Positions 27,175-36,473 of a DNA stretch of 64,000 nucleotides are shown piece after piece. Under the pieces are notes generated by a model. It had not been told where the DNA came from. It saw nothing but the letters and a program-made list of their open reading frames with translations, and searched no databases. Source of the stretch: Dehalococcoidia bacterium (lineage in GTDB: Bacteria > Chloroflexota > Dehalococcoidia > Tepidiformales > Tepidiformaceae); the NCBI GenBank assembly GCA_020850615.1, contig JADZEI010000012.1, forward strand, positions 62,001 through 126,000, read 5' to 3'. The stretch's first letter is position 1. Every line of letters starts with the position of its first letter. The translations under genes and the position numbers were made by a program.

Positions 27175-27636
27175 TCAGTGGGCGTGGCCGTGGTGGATGG
27201 CGCCGAGGTAGTGCTCTTCGCGGGCGCGCATGCGGGCTTCGGGTTCGCCGCCTTCCTCGTGTTCGTAGCCACAGAGGTGCAGGATGCCGTGCACGAAGAG
27301 GTGGGCGAGCTCGTCGGCGAGCGGGTGGCCAATCTGCTCGGCCTGGCGGCGGGCGGTGTCGATCGAAATCGCGATGTCGCCGAGGTAGCCCTCGTCGCTG
27401 ATGCCCTCGATGAAGTCGCCGGCCTCGTCGGGGAAGCTGAGGACGTCGGTGGGCTCGTCGATGCCGAGGAAGCGGTCGTTCATGTCGCGAATGTCGGCGT
27501 CGTCCGTGATGACGAGCGAGAGCCCTGTGCCTTCGGGGACATCCTCGCCGGCCATGACGCGGGCGGCGAGCTCTTCGAGCGCATCCAGGTCGACATCGGG
27601 CGCGTCGGCCACGACTTCGAGCGAGAGGTCGTACAT
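27175..27636 (-). CDS. ybeY: Endoribonuclease YbeY
   Basis: YbeY matures the 16S rRNA 3' end and takes part in ribosome quality control. The 153-residue protein carries LSLVITDDADIRDMNDRFLG, DVLSFP, LGDIAIS and the zinc site HLFVHGILHLCGYEH near residue 117-131. It starts two bases after the nuoN stop, so it is probably the last gene of the nuo transcription unit. Confidence 0.95.
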   Translation of the reverse strand: MYDLSLEVVADAPDVDLDALEELAARVMAGEDVPEGTGLSLVITDDADIRDMNDRFLGIDEPTDVLSFPDEAGDFIEGISDEGYLGDIAISIDTARRQAEQIGHPLADELAHLFVHGILHLCGYEHEEGGEPEARMRAREEHYLGAIHHGHAH

Positions 27637-27638
27637 GG

Positions 27639-29099
27639 CTACTGCCGCGAGAAGATTTCCGCGGCGTCCTTCGCGGCCGAGATGAGCGGCGTGGGCAGGA
27701 TGCCGAACACCAGTACGCCGAGCGTCGCGACACCGAGCGAGAGGCCGATCGACGGCGAGACGCGGACGCGGTCCGCACCCTCGGCATCGCCGAGGAACAT
27801 CTGGCGGGCGACGCTGAGGTAGTAGTAGCCGGAGATGACGCTGTTCAGGACGCCGATGATGACCAGCCAGGCGAGGTCGGCGCGGATGCCGGCGTTGAAG
27901 ATGTACATCTTCGCCCAGAAGCCCGCGGTCGGCGGGATGCCGGTGAGCGAGACCAGGCAGAAGGCGAGCGCGAGGGCGAGCACCGGCGAGCGCTTCCACA
28001 TGCCCGCATAGTCCTTGATCTGGTCGCTGCCGATGCGCTGGCTGATGGCAATGACCGCGATGAAGGCGCCCAGGTTGGTGAACGCGTAGGCGGCGAGGAA
28101 CACGAGCACGGAGCTCGCGCCGAGGGTGAACTCCTCGCCGGAGACCGAGATGGCGGCGAGGCCGACCATGAAGTTGCCGGCCTGGGCGATCGAGGAGTAG
28201 CCGAGCATGCGCTTAATGTCCGTCTGGACGACGGCCATGACGTTGCCGACGGTCATCGAGACGGCAGCGAGGACGGCGAAGACCGTCGACCAATCGTCGC
28301 TGAGGAAGCCTTCGCCGAGCGCTTCGAAGAAGATGCGGAGGACCACGGCGAACGCCGCAGCCTTTGAGCCGACAGAGAGGTAGGCGGCGACCGGCGTGGG
28401 CGCGCCCTGGTAGACGTCGGGCACCCACATCTGGAAGGGGACGACGGCCATCTTGAAGCCGAACCCGGCGATGAGCAGGACCGACGCCAGGACGAGCAGG
28501 GAGCGGTGCGACTCGCCGTCCGCGGCGATGGCATCGGCGATGCCGTCGAGCATCGTCGTGCCGGTGAGGCCGTAGAGCAGGGCCATGCCGTAGAGGAGGA
28601 TCGAGGATGCGACGGCGCCGAGGAGGAGGTACTTCAGGCCGGCCTCGCTCGAGCGGTTGTCCTTGCCCCAGCCGGCGAGGATGTACTGCGGGATGGAGGA
28701 GAGCTCGAGGGCCACGTAGATGGTGATGAGGTCCCGCGAGGCGGAGAGGAACATGAGCCCCGCGCAGGAGGTGAGCACGAGGGCGTAGTACTCGCCCTGC
28801 CCCCGGCCGGCGCGGTTGACCCAGTCGATCGACGCGAGCACGACGGTGGCCGTGATGCCCGCGAAGAGGAAGTAGAAGAAGACCGAGAACTTGTCGAGCG
28901 AGAGCGTGCCTTCGAACGCGGTCTGGTAGTCGTCGCGGGCGACCCAGGAGAGGGTCCAGGCCGCGGAGAGGGCGAGGCCGGCGAGGGCGACGAAGGGCAC
29001 GATGCGGCGATGCTGCGGGATGAGGGCATCGACGAGCAGCACGGCGGCGGCGGCGACGAGGACGGCGAGCTGGGGACCGACGATATCGAGATCGCTCAC
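27639..29099 (-). CDS. nuoN: NADH-quinone oxidoreductase subunit N
   Basis: The 486-residue antiporter-like subunit of complex I has about 14 membrane helices and motifs TDIKRMLGYSSIAQAGNFMVG near residue 293 and LTGIPPTAGFWAKMYIFNAG near 392. It forms part of the proton-pumping membrane arm. It starts inside the nuoM stop and is followed by ybeY. Confidence 0.96.
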   Translation of the reverse strand: MSDLDIVGPQLAVLVAAAAVLLVDALIPQHRRIVPFVALAGLALSAAWTLSWVARDDYQTAFEGTLSLDKFSVFFYFLFAGITATVVLASIDWVNRAGRGQGEYYALVLTSCAGLMFLSASRDLITIYVALELSSIPQYILAGWGKDNRSSEAGLKYLLLGAVASSILLYGMALLYGLTGTTMLDGIADAIAADGESHRSLLVLASVLLIAGFGFKMAVVPFQMWVPDVYQGAPTPVAAYLSVGSKAAAFAVVLRIFFEALGEGFLSDDWSTVFAVLAAVSMTVGNVMAVVQTDIKRMLGYSSIAQAGNFMVGLAAISVSGEEFTLGASSVLVFLAAYAFTNLGAFIAVIAISQRIGSDQIKDYAGMWKRSPVLALALAFCLVSLTGIPPTAGFWAKMYIFNAGIRADLAWLVIIGVLNSVISGYYYLSVARQMFLGDAEGADRVRVSPSIGLSLGVATLGVLVFGILPTPLISAAKDAAEIFSRQ

Positions 29100-30559
29100 G
29101 ACTCCACCCTCTCGATGATCGGGTCAAGCGCGGGCCCGATGTAATCCATCATGAGCGCCGGGTAGACGCCGAGCAGGATGACCGCTGCGACAAGCCCGGC
29201 GACGACGGTGTGTTCCCACCAGTGCTTCTGGTCGCTGAGCCCGTCCCATTCGTGCCTCACGGGGCCGAAGACGACGCGCTGCATGGTCCAGAGGATGTAG
29301 CCGGCGGAGAGGACGGCGCCCCAGATGGCCATGAGGACGGCCCATTCGTAGCGCTGGAACGCGCCCAAGAAGACGGTGATCTCGGCGACGAAGCCGGCGA
29401 GGGCGGGGAGGCCGAGGCTGCCGAAGCCCGCGAAGACCAGCCCCGTGGCGATGATCGGCATCTGGCGCGCGAGGCCACCGAGCCGGGCGATGTCGCGCGT
29501 GTGCGTGCGTTCGTACATCAGACCGACGCAGACGAAGAGCAGGCCGGTGATGACGCCGTGGGCGAGCATCTGGTAGGTCGCGCCCATGAGTGCGGTCTTG
29601 CCCATGGCGCCGATGCCGAGCAGGACGAGGCCCATGTGGCTGACCGACGAGTAGGCGATGAGCCGCTTGAGGTCGGTCTGGCGAAGGGTGACGAAGGCGC
29701 CGTAGAGGACGCTGCCCGCACCGATTGCCACCATCCAGACGCTGTAGTCGTCGGCCTGCTCGGGAAGCATGGTGACGCACATGCGGATGAGGCCGTAGCC
29801 GCCCATCTTCAGGAGCACGCCGGCGAGCATGACCGAAACGGCCGTGGGGGCGTCGCCGTGGGCGTCCGGAAGCCAGGTGTGCACCGGGACGATCGGCAGC
29901 TTCACGGCGAAGCCGACGAAGAGCAGGAAGAACACCCAGCCGAGCGGGATGACCGTGTCGCGGAACTCCGCCTGGCCGAGCTGTTCGATGTCGAAGGTGT
30001 TGGCGCTAAACGCGAGCACAAGGATGCCGACGAGCATGAACGCGGAGCCGGCGATGGTGTAGAGCACGAACTTCGTAGCGGAGTACTCGCGGCGGCCGGA
30101 GCCCCAGATGGCGATGAGGAGGAACATCGGGAAGAGCTCGAGCTCCCAGAAGAGGAAGAAGAGCATGAAGTCGAGCGCGATGAAGACGCCGAGCACCGAG
30201 ACGGAGAGGAGCATGAGCATCGCGTAGTAGAGGCGCGGGCGCATGGTCACGCTGAACGAGACGAGGACGGCCGCGACCGTGAGCGCGGTGGTCAGGACCA
30301 CAAGCGGCATGCTGATGCCGTCGACGCCGACGGCGTACTGGAGGTTGAAAGCGCCGATGTCGACCCAGTCTTCGCGCTGGACGAACTGGTAGCCCTCTTT
30401 GCCGGTCTCGAAGTCGAGGAAGAGCCAGATGGAGAGTGCGAGAGCGGCGACGGAGGCGAGGAGGGCGACCCACTTCGCATCCTGTTCGCGGCGCTGGGGC
30501 AGGAGCCCGGCGACCACGGCCGCGACGGTTGGGATGAGCAGGAGGATGGTGAGCTCCAT
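29096..30559 (-). CDS. nuoM: NADH-quinone oxidoreductase subunit M
   Basis: The 487-residue antiporter-like subunit has the key Glu in ELELFPMFLLIAIWG near residue 140, the LPDAHGDAPTAVSVMLAGVLLKMGGYG segment near 230, and TDLKRLIAYSSVSHMGLVLLG near 297. These Lys/Glu positions carry the proton path. The stop overlaps the nuoN start by four bases. Confidence 0.97.
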   Translation of the reverse strand: MELTILLLIPTVAAVVAGLLPQRREQDAKWVALLASVAALALSIWLFLDFETGKEGYQFVQREDWVDIGAFNLQYAVGVDGISMPLVVLTTALTVAAVLVSFSVTMRPRLYYAMLMLLSVSVLGVFIALDFMLFFLFWELELFPMFLLIAIWGSGRREYSATKFVLYTIAGSAFMLVGILVLAFSANTFDIEQLGQAEFRDTVIPLGWVFFLLFVGFAVKLPIVPVHTWLPDAHGDAPTAVSVMLAGVLLKMGGYGLIRMCVTMLPEQADDYSVWMVAIGAGSVLYGAFVTLRQTDLKRLIAYSSVSHMGLVLLGIGAMGKTALMGATYQMLAHGVITGLLFVCVGLMYERTHTRDIARLGGLARQMPIIATGLVFAGFGSLGLPALAGFVAEITVFLGAFQRYEWAVLMAIWGAVLSAGYILWTMQRVVFGPVRHEWDGLSDQKHWWEHTVVAGLVAAVILLGVYPALMMDYIGPALDPIIERVES

Positions 30560-30571
30560 GGGTCCAGCCTC

Positions 30572-32545
30572 CTAAAGCGGGTTCGCCGAGTAGACGGCGA
30601 CGACGATGACGATGACGCCGGCGAGGAGGCCGAGCCCGTAGCTCTGCACCTGGCCGGTCTGGATGGTGCGCAGGCGGCCGCTGCCCCAGCGGACAACCTG
30701 GCCGCTGCCGTTGACCACACCATCGACGATGTACTTATCGTTCAGCTCGAGGAGGCGGTTCCAGCCGCGCTGCATGATGGTCTTGACGATGAGGCCCTCG
30801 TAGAGCTCATCCAAGAAGTACTTGCGTTCGAAGAGGAAGGCGAGCGGGGCGAAGCCGTCGCGGATGCTGGCGGAGGTGACCCACTTGCGTTCGTAGATGG
30901 CCCAGGCGCTGAAGATGCCGGCGAGGGCGACGGCGGTGGAGCTGATAGCGATGCCCCATTCGAAGGTGCTGCCGTGGGCGTGGACCTCGGGGAGGGCGCC
31001 GTTGATGAAGTCGGCGAACATGTGGTCCCAGGCGAACCACCCGGCGGCGACCGCGGGTACCGCGAGCACGATGAGCGGCGCGGTCATCACCCAGGGCGAT
31101 TCGTGCGGGTGGGCCGGGTCGCCATGGAAGTGGCTGTCCTCGTCATGGTGGTCGACTGGCTGGCCGCCTTTGTACTGGCCGTGGAAGGTCAGGAAGATGG
31201 CGCGGAACATGTAGAACGCGGTCATGAAGGCGACGGCCACGCCGATGACCCAGAGGCCGCGGTTCTCGCGCCAGGCGTCGAGCAGGATCTCGTCCTTCGA
31301 GAAGAAGCCGGCAAAGGGCGGCACGCCGGCGAGGCTGAGCGAGCCGATGAGGAACGTGAAGTAGGTGATGGGCATGTACTTGCGCAGGCCGCCCATCAGG
31401 CGCATGTCGAACGTGTTGGTCGAGTGGTTGACCGAGCCGCTGCCGAGGAAGAGGAGCGCCTTGAAGAAGGCGTGGGTGAAGAGGTGGAAGATGGCGGCGA
31501 CGTACCCGCCGAGGCCGAGGGCCATGATCATGTAGCCGAGCTGGCTGACCGTGGAGTAGGCGAGCACGCGCTTGAAGTCGGTCTGGACGAGCGCGATGGA
31601 AGCGGCCATGAGCGCCGTGAGGCCGCCGATGTAGGCGACGACGGTGCTCGCGTCCTCGGTGTGTTCGAACACGGGGAAGAAGCGGGCGACGAGGTAGACG
31701 CCGGCCGCGACCATGGTGGCCGCGTGGATGAGCGCCGAGACGGGCGTCGGACCCTCCATCGCGTCGGGGAGCCAGGTGTGGAGCGGGAACTGGGCGCTCT
31801 TGCCGGCGGCGCCCGCGAAGATGCCGAGCGCGAACCAGGTGATCACCCACTGGGGCACCGTACCGGCGATGGCGATCTCCTGGATCTCGGCCACGCCGAG
31901 CTCACCCGTGCGGGACCAGATCAGGAGCATGGCCGCCAGCAGGCCGAGGTCGCCGATGCGAGTGACGATGAACGCCTTCTTGGCGGCGGCGGCGGCGCTG
32001 GGCTTGTGGAACCAGAAGCCGATGAGCAGGTAGCTCGAGAGGCCGACGAGCTCCCAGAACATGAACATCATGAAGAGGTTGTCCGCGAGGACGAGCCCCA
32101 GCATGGAGGTGGTGAAGAGGCACATGTGGGCGAAGTAGCGCCCGTAGCCGTGGTCGCCGGACATGTAGCCGGTGGAGTAGACCTGGACCAGGAACGACAC
32201 GGTCGTGACGACGACGAGCATGACGGCGGAAAGGCCGTCGATGCGGAGGCCGATGTTCACGACGAGGTCTTCGGGGCCTTCGCCGAGGCCCGTGCGGAAC
32301 CACTCGTGGGTGTGGATGGCGACGCCGCCATCCGCGTCTATCACGTTGAAGAGGGTGACGTAGGAGAGGACCATGGCGACGCCGATCGCGGCGGCCGAGA
32401 GCCAGCCGGCGGCCTGCGGCAGCTTGCGCACGTAGACCACGATGGCGAGCCAGGCGGCGAAGGGCACAGCGAGGATCGCCCAGAGGACGGCCTCATCGAT
32501 GGTTGGTACGCCATGCGCAACGGGGTCGGCGGCGAGGAATGGCAT
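30572..32545 (-). CDS. nuoL: NADH-quinone oxidoreductase subunit L
   Basis: The 657-residue subunit carries the HTWLPDAMEGPTPVSALIHAATMVAAGVYL block near residue 250 and TDFKRVLAYSTVSQLGYM near 327. A His/Asp-rich loop (HHDEDSHFHGDPAHPHE near 476) comes before the C-terminal lateral helix and membrane anchor. It is the distal antiporter-like subunit of the complex I arm and somewhat longer than the E. coli protein. Confidence 0.97.
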   Translation of the reverse strand: MPFLAADPVAHGVPTIDEAVLWAILAVPFAAWLAIVVYVRKLPQAAGWLSAAAIGVAMVLSYVTLFNVIDADGGVAIHTHEWFRTGLGEGPEDLVVNIGLRIDGLSAVMLVVVTTVSFLVQVYSTGYMSGDHGYGRYFAHMCLFTTSMLGLVLADNLFMMFMFWELVGLSSYLLIGFWFHKPSAAAAAKKAFIVTRIGDLGLLAAMLLIWSRTGELGVAEIQEIAIAGTVPQWVITWFALGIFAGAAGKSAQFPLHTWLPDAMEGPTPVSALIHAATMVAAGVYLVARFFPVFEHTEDASTVVAYIGGLTALMAASIALVQTDFKRVLAYSTVSQLGYMIMALGLGGYVAAIFHLFTHAFFKALLFLGSGSVNHSTNTFDMRLMGGLRKYMPITYFTFLIGSLSLAGVPPFAGFFSKDEILLDAWRENRGLWVIGVAVAFMTAFYMFRAIFLTFHGQYKGGQPVDHHDEDSHFHGDPAHPHESPWVMTAPLIVLAVPAVAAGWFAWDHMFADFINGALPEVHAHGSTFEWGIAISSTAVALAGIFSAWAIYERKWVTSASIRDGFAPLAFLFERKYFLDELYEGLIVKTIMQRGWNRLLELNDKYIVDGVVNGSGQVVRWGSGRLRTIQTGQVQSYGLGLLAGVIVIVVAVYSANPL

Positions 32546-32548
32546 CGG

Positions 32549-32746
32549 TCAGATCTTCCTCAGGATTTCTCGGGCGACGTGGGCTTTGCCGGTGGGGACG
32601 TAGAGGGTGCGCGGCTCCTGCATGGAGACCTTTTCGCCGCGCCCAACCGGCGGGATGACGCGCACGGAGAGGCCTTCCGCCGCGAAGAGCTCGCGCCAGG
32701 TTTCCGCCGCATAGGCGTTCCGGACGGACATGAATTCGACCCACAT
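32549..32746 (-). CDS. Small DUF2007-like protein inside the nuo operon
   Basis: The 65-residue product (MWVEFMSVRNAYAAETWREL, then LSVRVIPPV, and TLYVPTGKAHVAREILRKI) has the beta-alpha-beta pattern of the small DUF2007 'signal-transducing' family: N-terminal strand, helix, strand, and C-terminal VPxxxAxxAREIL helix. It lies five bases after nuoK and three before nuoL, so it must be co-transcribed with complex I. It is soluble with no Cys and is not a standard complex I subunit. The assignment is by pattern only. Confidence 0.65.
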   Translation of the reverse strand: MWVEFMSVRNAYAAETWRELFAAEGLSVRVIPPVGRGEKVSMQEPRTLYVPTGKAHVAREILRKI

Positions 32747-32751
32747 AGCGC

Positions 32752-33066
32752 TTACGACTTCAACAGGTTGATCTGGTCGACGTTGACGGTCTGCCGGTTC
32801 CGGTAGACCGATACCGCGAGGGCGAGGGCGACCGCCGCCTCCGCGGCGGCGACCGTGATGACGAACACCGTGAACGCGTGGCCGGTGACCGGCTGTTCGC
32901 TCACGGAGAAACGCGAGAAAGTTATGAGCGTGAGGTTGACGGCGTTGAGCATGAGCTCGACGCCCATGAGCACGCCGATGGCGTTGCGCTTGCTCAGCGC
33001 GACCACGAGGCCGAGGCAGAAGAGCAGAGCGCCGACGGTGAGGAAGTGTTCGATGCCTACGTTCAT
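32752..33066 (-). CDS. nuoK: NADH-quinone oxidoreductase subunit K
   Basis: The 104-residue subunit has three membrane helices and the diagnostic Glu residues in NAIGVLMGVELMLNAVNLTL (near residue 30) and AAAEAAVALALAVSVYRN (near 74). Its start overlaps the nuoJ stop by four bases. Confidence 0.96.
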   Translation of the reverse strand: MNVGIEHFLTVGALLFCLGLVVALSKRNAIGVLMGVELMLNAVNLTLITFSRFSVSEQPVTGHAFTVFVITVAAAEAAVALALAVSVYRNRQTVNVDQINLLKS

Positions 33067-33578
33067 GCGAGCCCGTCCTCCGCTTCTTCCTCGGGCGAAC
33101 GCACGAGCATGATGGCGCCGACAAGGGCGGCGGTGAGCAGCACCGAGGCGATTTCGAACGGCAGCACCCAGCGGCCGAGGAGCGCGGTGCCAAGCGACTC
33201 GACGGTCGCGCGCGGGTCCTCGTCGACGGTGTTCCAGGTCGTGTCGTGGATGACGAAGATGAACACCGCGGCGAGGGCGACGGAGAGCAGGAGCGCGGGC
33301 GCGATGAACCGGGTTTCGCCGTTATCGCGGCCCACGGCGGGCGTGAGCAGCACCGCGAAGAGCACGAGGACGGCGATGGCGCCGACGTAGATGACCACCT
33401 GGGCCATGGCGAGGAATTCGGCCGAGAGCAGGAGGAAGAAGCCCGCGATGCCCACGAACGAGAGGATGAGGAAGAGCACCGCGTGCAGCAGGTTGCGGCT
33501 GACGAGCACGCCCCCGGCGGCGACGAGCGTCACCGCGGAGAGCGCCCAGAAGGCGAGCGTCGGTCCGGCGCCGTCCAT
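33063..33578 (-). CDS. nuoJ: NADH-quinone oxidoreductase subunit J
   Basis: The 171-residue product starts MDGAGPTLAFWALSAVTLVAAGGVL, overlapping the nuoH stop by one base. AEFLAMAQVVIYVGAIAVLVLFAVLL (near residue 53) is the conserved helix with the pi-bulge involved in coupling, and LTAALVGAIMLVRSPEEE ends the protein. Five membrane helices are expected. Confidence 0.95.
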   Translation of the reverse strand: MDGAGPTLAFWALSAVTLVAAGGVLVSRNLLHAVLFLILSFVGIAGFFLLLSAEFLAMAQVVIYVGAIAVLVLFAVLLTPAVGRDNGETRFIAPALLLSVALAAVFIFVIHDTTWNTVDEDPRATVESLGTALLGRWVLPFEIASVLLTAALVGAIMLVRSPEEEAEDGLA

Positions 33579-34849
33579 TAGCGGCCCTCCCCGGAGGCAG
33601 GTGTCACGGGCACGTAGCCGCCTGCTTCGTTGACCAGGCGCGGCTTCGTCGTCTGGTTTTCGGGACGATAGCCGAGGAACCGGGCCCAGGTGACGACAAG
33701 GACGATGGTGGCAAGGATGTTGGCCGCGGCGAAGATGTAGACGAAGCCCTTCTCGCCGTCGAGGCCGTCGGTCCAGATGACGCGTTCGGTCGCGACGATG
33801 AAGAGGTTGAAGAGCGCGAGGGGGAAGAGGTACTTCCAGCAGAACGCCATGAGCTGGTCGATGCGGAGGCGTGGGAGGGTGCCGCGCGTCCAGATGAAGA
33901 GGAAGTAGAAGGCGTAGAGCTTGCCGATGAAGAACAGCCAGGAGGGCACCCAGTCCTGGAGACCGAAGAAGGACCAGCCGCCGAAGAAGATGGTGGCGCC
34001 AAGAGCGGAGGCGGCGAGCGCGTAGGCGATGTCCATGCCGTAGAACAGGCCCCACTTCATGCCGGAGTACTCGGTAAGGTAGCCGGAACCGAGCTCCGAC
34101 TCCGCTTCGGCGATGTCGACGGGGGTGCGGTTGAGCTCGGCGCTGACGCAGATGAAGAAGATGGCGAAGGCGAGCGGCTGCAGGGCCACGAGCCAGATGT
34201 CGAACGCGTCCTGCCAGAAGACGATGCCGTTCAGGCTGAGGCTGCCGGTCATGACAACGACGCCGAGCAGGGCCATCACGAGCGGCACTTCGTAGCTGAC
34301 GCCCATGGCGACGATGCGGATGGCGCCGAAGAGCGAGTACTTGTTGTTGTGGCTCCAGCCACCCATGAAGATCACGAGCGTGGGCACCGAGGAGACCGCG
34401 AGGTAGTACACCAGCGAGTTGGGGATGTCGGCGATGATCATCTCGGGGCCGAAGGGGATGACGGCCCAGACCATCACGGCCGGCATCACGAAGAGCACCG
34501 GCGCGAGGTACATGATGGTCTTGTCGGCGTAGCGCGGGGTGAGGGCTTCCTTGGTGAGGAGCTTGGCCGCGTCGGCGATGGGCTGGAGCACGCCGAACTT
34601 GCCCGTCCGGTTCGGGCCGTAGCGGGACTGCATGCGGCCGATGATCTTCCGTTCGCCGAGAACGCCGAGGTAGAGCTGCGTCGGGAGGACGAAGAGGAGG
34701 AAGACGAACACGAACCCGAGGAGCGGGCTCAGGATGTAGGCGGCTTCGCCCGGGAGCGCCCGGTCCACCTGGTGGAGGATCTCGTTCGAGAGGTTCGAGA
34801 GATCGCGGATGTCGTACCACTTGTCGGAAACCAGGAACGGTTGCTTCAC
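33578..34849 (-). CDS. nuoH: NADH-quinone oxidoreductase subunit H
   Basis: The 423-residue subunit lines the quinone cavity. Motifs include ERKIIGRMQSRYGPNRTGKFGVLQPIADAAKLLTKE near residue 65, AEAESELGSGYLTEYSGMKWGLFYG near 250, and RGTLPRLRIDQLMAFCWKYLFP near 335. Its length is normal, with a short polar C-terminal tail. nuoI, which normally follows nuoH, is absent: nuoJ begins in its stop codon. Confidence 0.97.
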   Translation of the reverse strand: MKQPFLVSDKWYDIRDLSNLSNEILHQVDRALPGEAAYILSPLLGFVFVFLLFVLPTQLYLGVLGERKIIGRMQSRYGPNRTGKFGVLQPIADAAKLLTKEALTPRYADKTIMYLAPVLFVMPAVMVWAVIPFGPEMIIADIPNSLVYYLAVSSVPTLVIFMGGWSHNNKYSLFGAIRIVAMGVSYEVPLVMALLGVVVMTGSLSLNGIVFWQDAFDIWLVALQPLAFAIFFICVSAELNRTPVDIAEAESELGSGYLTEYSGMKWGLFYGMDIAYALAASALGATIFFGGWSFFGLQDWVPSWLFFIGKLYAFYFLFIWTRGTLPRLRIDQLMAFCWKYLFPLALFNLFIVATERVIWTDGLDGEKGFVYIFAAANILATIVLVVTWARFLGYRPENQTTKPRLVNEAGGYVPVTPASGEGR

Positions 34850-35952
34850 CGGTCAATCTCCCCGACGACGATATCGATCGAACCAAGCACGACGATGGCA
34901 TCGGCGACAGTGCCGCCGACGGTCATCTCCTTGAGCGCGCTCAGGTTGATGAAGGACGGGGGACGGATGTGGAAGCGGAAGGGCGACGGGCCTTCGTCAC
35001 TGACGAGGTAGTAGCCGAGCTCGCCGCGGGGGCCTTCGACGCGCGCGTAGGCCTCGCCCTTCGGCGGGCGGAGCGCGAGCGGCACCTGCGTGCTGTGGGG
35101 ACCGCCGGGCAGGCGGTCGAGGGCCTGCTGGATGATCTTCACGCTCTGGCGCATCTCTTCGAGGCGCACGCTGAAGCGGTCGTAGCTATCGCCGTTGTAG
35201 CCGATCGGGATCTGGAAGTCGTACTGCTCGTAGCCGCAGTAGGGGTCGGCCTTGCGGATGTCCCAGGCGATGCCGCTGCCGCGGAGCATGGGGCCGGTCA
35301 GGCTGGCGTTAGTCGCCATCTCGGGCGTGAGGACGCCGACGCCCTTGGTCCGGGCGAGGAAGATCTCGTTGCCGGAAAGCATGGCGTCGAGCTCGTCGAT
35401 GAGCTGCGGGAACCCGGCGAGGGTCTTGCGGGCGGCTTCTTCGAAGCCCTTCGGCAGGTCGAAGGCGACGCCGCCGATGCGCATGTAGTTGCAGGTCAGG
35501 CGGGCGCCGGAGGTCATCTCGAAGAGGTCGAGGACCTTCTCGCGCTCGCGGAAGCACCACATGATCGGCGTCTGCCAGGCGCCGGTGTCGTTCGTGAAGG
35601 CGCCGACGGCCATGCAGTGGCTGGCGAGGCGCTGGAACTCGGCCATGATGACGCGGATCGCCTGGCCGCGGTCCGGCACGTCGATGCCGGCGAGCTTCTC
35701 GACCGCGAGCACGTAGCCGAGGTTGTTCGACATCGACGACAGGTAGTCGGTGCGGTCAGTGAAGGGGATGTTCTGGGTGTAGGTGCGCTCTTCGGCGAGC
35801 TTCTCCATCGAGCGGTGGAGGTAGCCCATGACCATCTCGGCGTCGATGACCCGCTCGCCGTCGACGGTGGCCTTGATCCGGAAGACGCCGTGGGTGGAGG
35901 GGTGCTGGGGCCCGATGTTGATGATGAACGGTTCGCCCTGGATGGTGCTCAT
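34846..35952 (-). CDS. nuoD: NADH-quinone oxidoreductase subunit D
   Basis: The 368-residue 49-kDa subunit forms most of the quinone site. It has NIGPQHPSTHGVFR near residue 12, the hydrogenase-like ESRT-equivalent region GYLHRSMEKLAEERTY near 44, and the C-terminal PPSFINLSALKEMTVGGTVADAIVVLGSIDIVVGEIDR end that is diagnostic. It overlaps both nuoC and nuoH by four bases. Confidence 0.97.
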   Translation of the reverse strand: MSTIQGEPFIINIGPQHPSTHGVFRIKATVDGERVIDAEMVMGYLHRSMEKLAEERTYTQNIPFTDRTDYLSSMSNNLGYVLAVEKLAGIDVPDRGQAIRVIMAEFQRLASHCMAVGAFTNDTGAWQTPIMWCFREREKVLDLFEMTSGARLTCNYMRIGGVAFDLPKGFEEAARKTLAGFPQLIDELDAMLSGNEIFLARTKGVGVLTPEMATNASLTGPMLRGSGIAWDIRKADPYCGYEQYDFQIPIGYNGDSYDRFSVRLEEMRQSVKIIQQALDRLPGGPHSTQVPLALRPPKGEAYARVEGPRGELGYYLVSDEGPSPFRFHIRPPSFINLSALKEMTVGGTVADAIVVLGSIDIVVGEIDR

Positions 35953-36473
35953 TCGGTCATCCTCACGGGCGGCTCACCGCGGCGGCTGACGCCTGCAAAT
36001 TCGTTCAGGCCGGGCTGGAGCCCGCCGGGCATCGAAAGGAAGTCCTTGCGGAGGGGCCAGCCCGGGTACCCATCCCAGAGGAAGATGCGGTACAGGTTCG
36101 GGTGGCCTTCGAAGACGATGCCGAGCAGGTCGTAGGCCTCGTCCTCCTGCATCCAGGCGCCGTGCCAGACCGGGACGACGCTGGGGATGACCGGCTTCTC
36201 GCGGTCGTGCGTCTCGCACTTGTAGGTGCCGATCTGGTTCTTCACGAACGAGTGGAGATGGTAGACAACTTCGAAGCGGTCCCAGTAGTCGACGCCGCAG
36301 AGGTTCGCGAGGTAGACGAGGTCCATCTCCGGGTCGTCGCGGAGGGCCGTCATGGTCTCGCGCAGGTGCTCGGGCTTGATGTAGCAGCAGTGGGGCTCGG
36401 TGCGGGCGACGGAGCCGGGCACGAGGCGCTCGGCGGCGGCGGCCAGCTCTTCGCCGGTCAGTTCGCGGGTCAT
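35949..36473 (-). CDS. nuoC: NADH-quinone oxidoreductase subunit C
   Basis: The 174-residue 30-kDa subunit carries LANLCGVDYWDRFEVVYHL and the family signature HGAWMQEDEAYDLLGIVFEGHPNLYRIFLWDGYPGWPLRKDF near residues 112-155. It starts at the ATG that shares one base with the nuoA stop, preferred over an in-frame ATG 30 bp upstream. nuoB, usually between nuoA and nuoC, is missing. Confidence 0.96.
   Translation of the reverse strand: MTRELTGEELAAAAERLVPGSVARTEPHCCYIKPEHLRETMTALRDDPEMDLVYLANLCGVDYWDRFEVVYHLHSFVKNQIGTYKCETHDREKPVIPSVVPVWHGAWMQEDEAYDLLGIVFEGHPNLYRIFLWDGYPGWPLRKDFLSMPGGLQPGLNEFAGVSRRGEPPVRMTE

Noticed and set aside
29210-32806. Open frame of about 1200 codons opposite nuoM, nuoL and nuoK
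   Set aside because: It is antisense to three certain membrane-protein genes and reads as low-complexity Asp/Glu/His/Gly/Arg, the expected mirror of GC-biased third positions. The annotated strand carries all known motifs.
33063-34901. Hidden nuoI or nuoB in an overlapping frame
   Set aside because: All frames between nuoH and nuoJ and between nuoA and nuoC were considered; there is no room and no CxxCxxCxxxCP ferredoxin motif.
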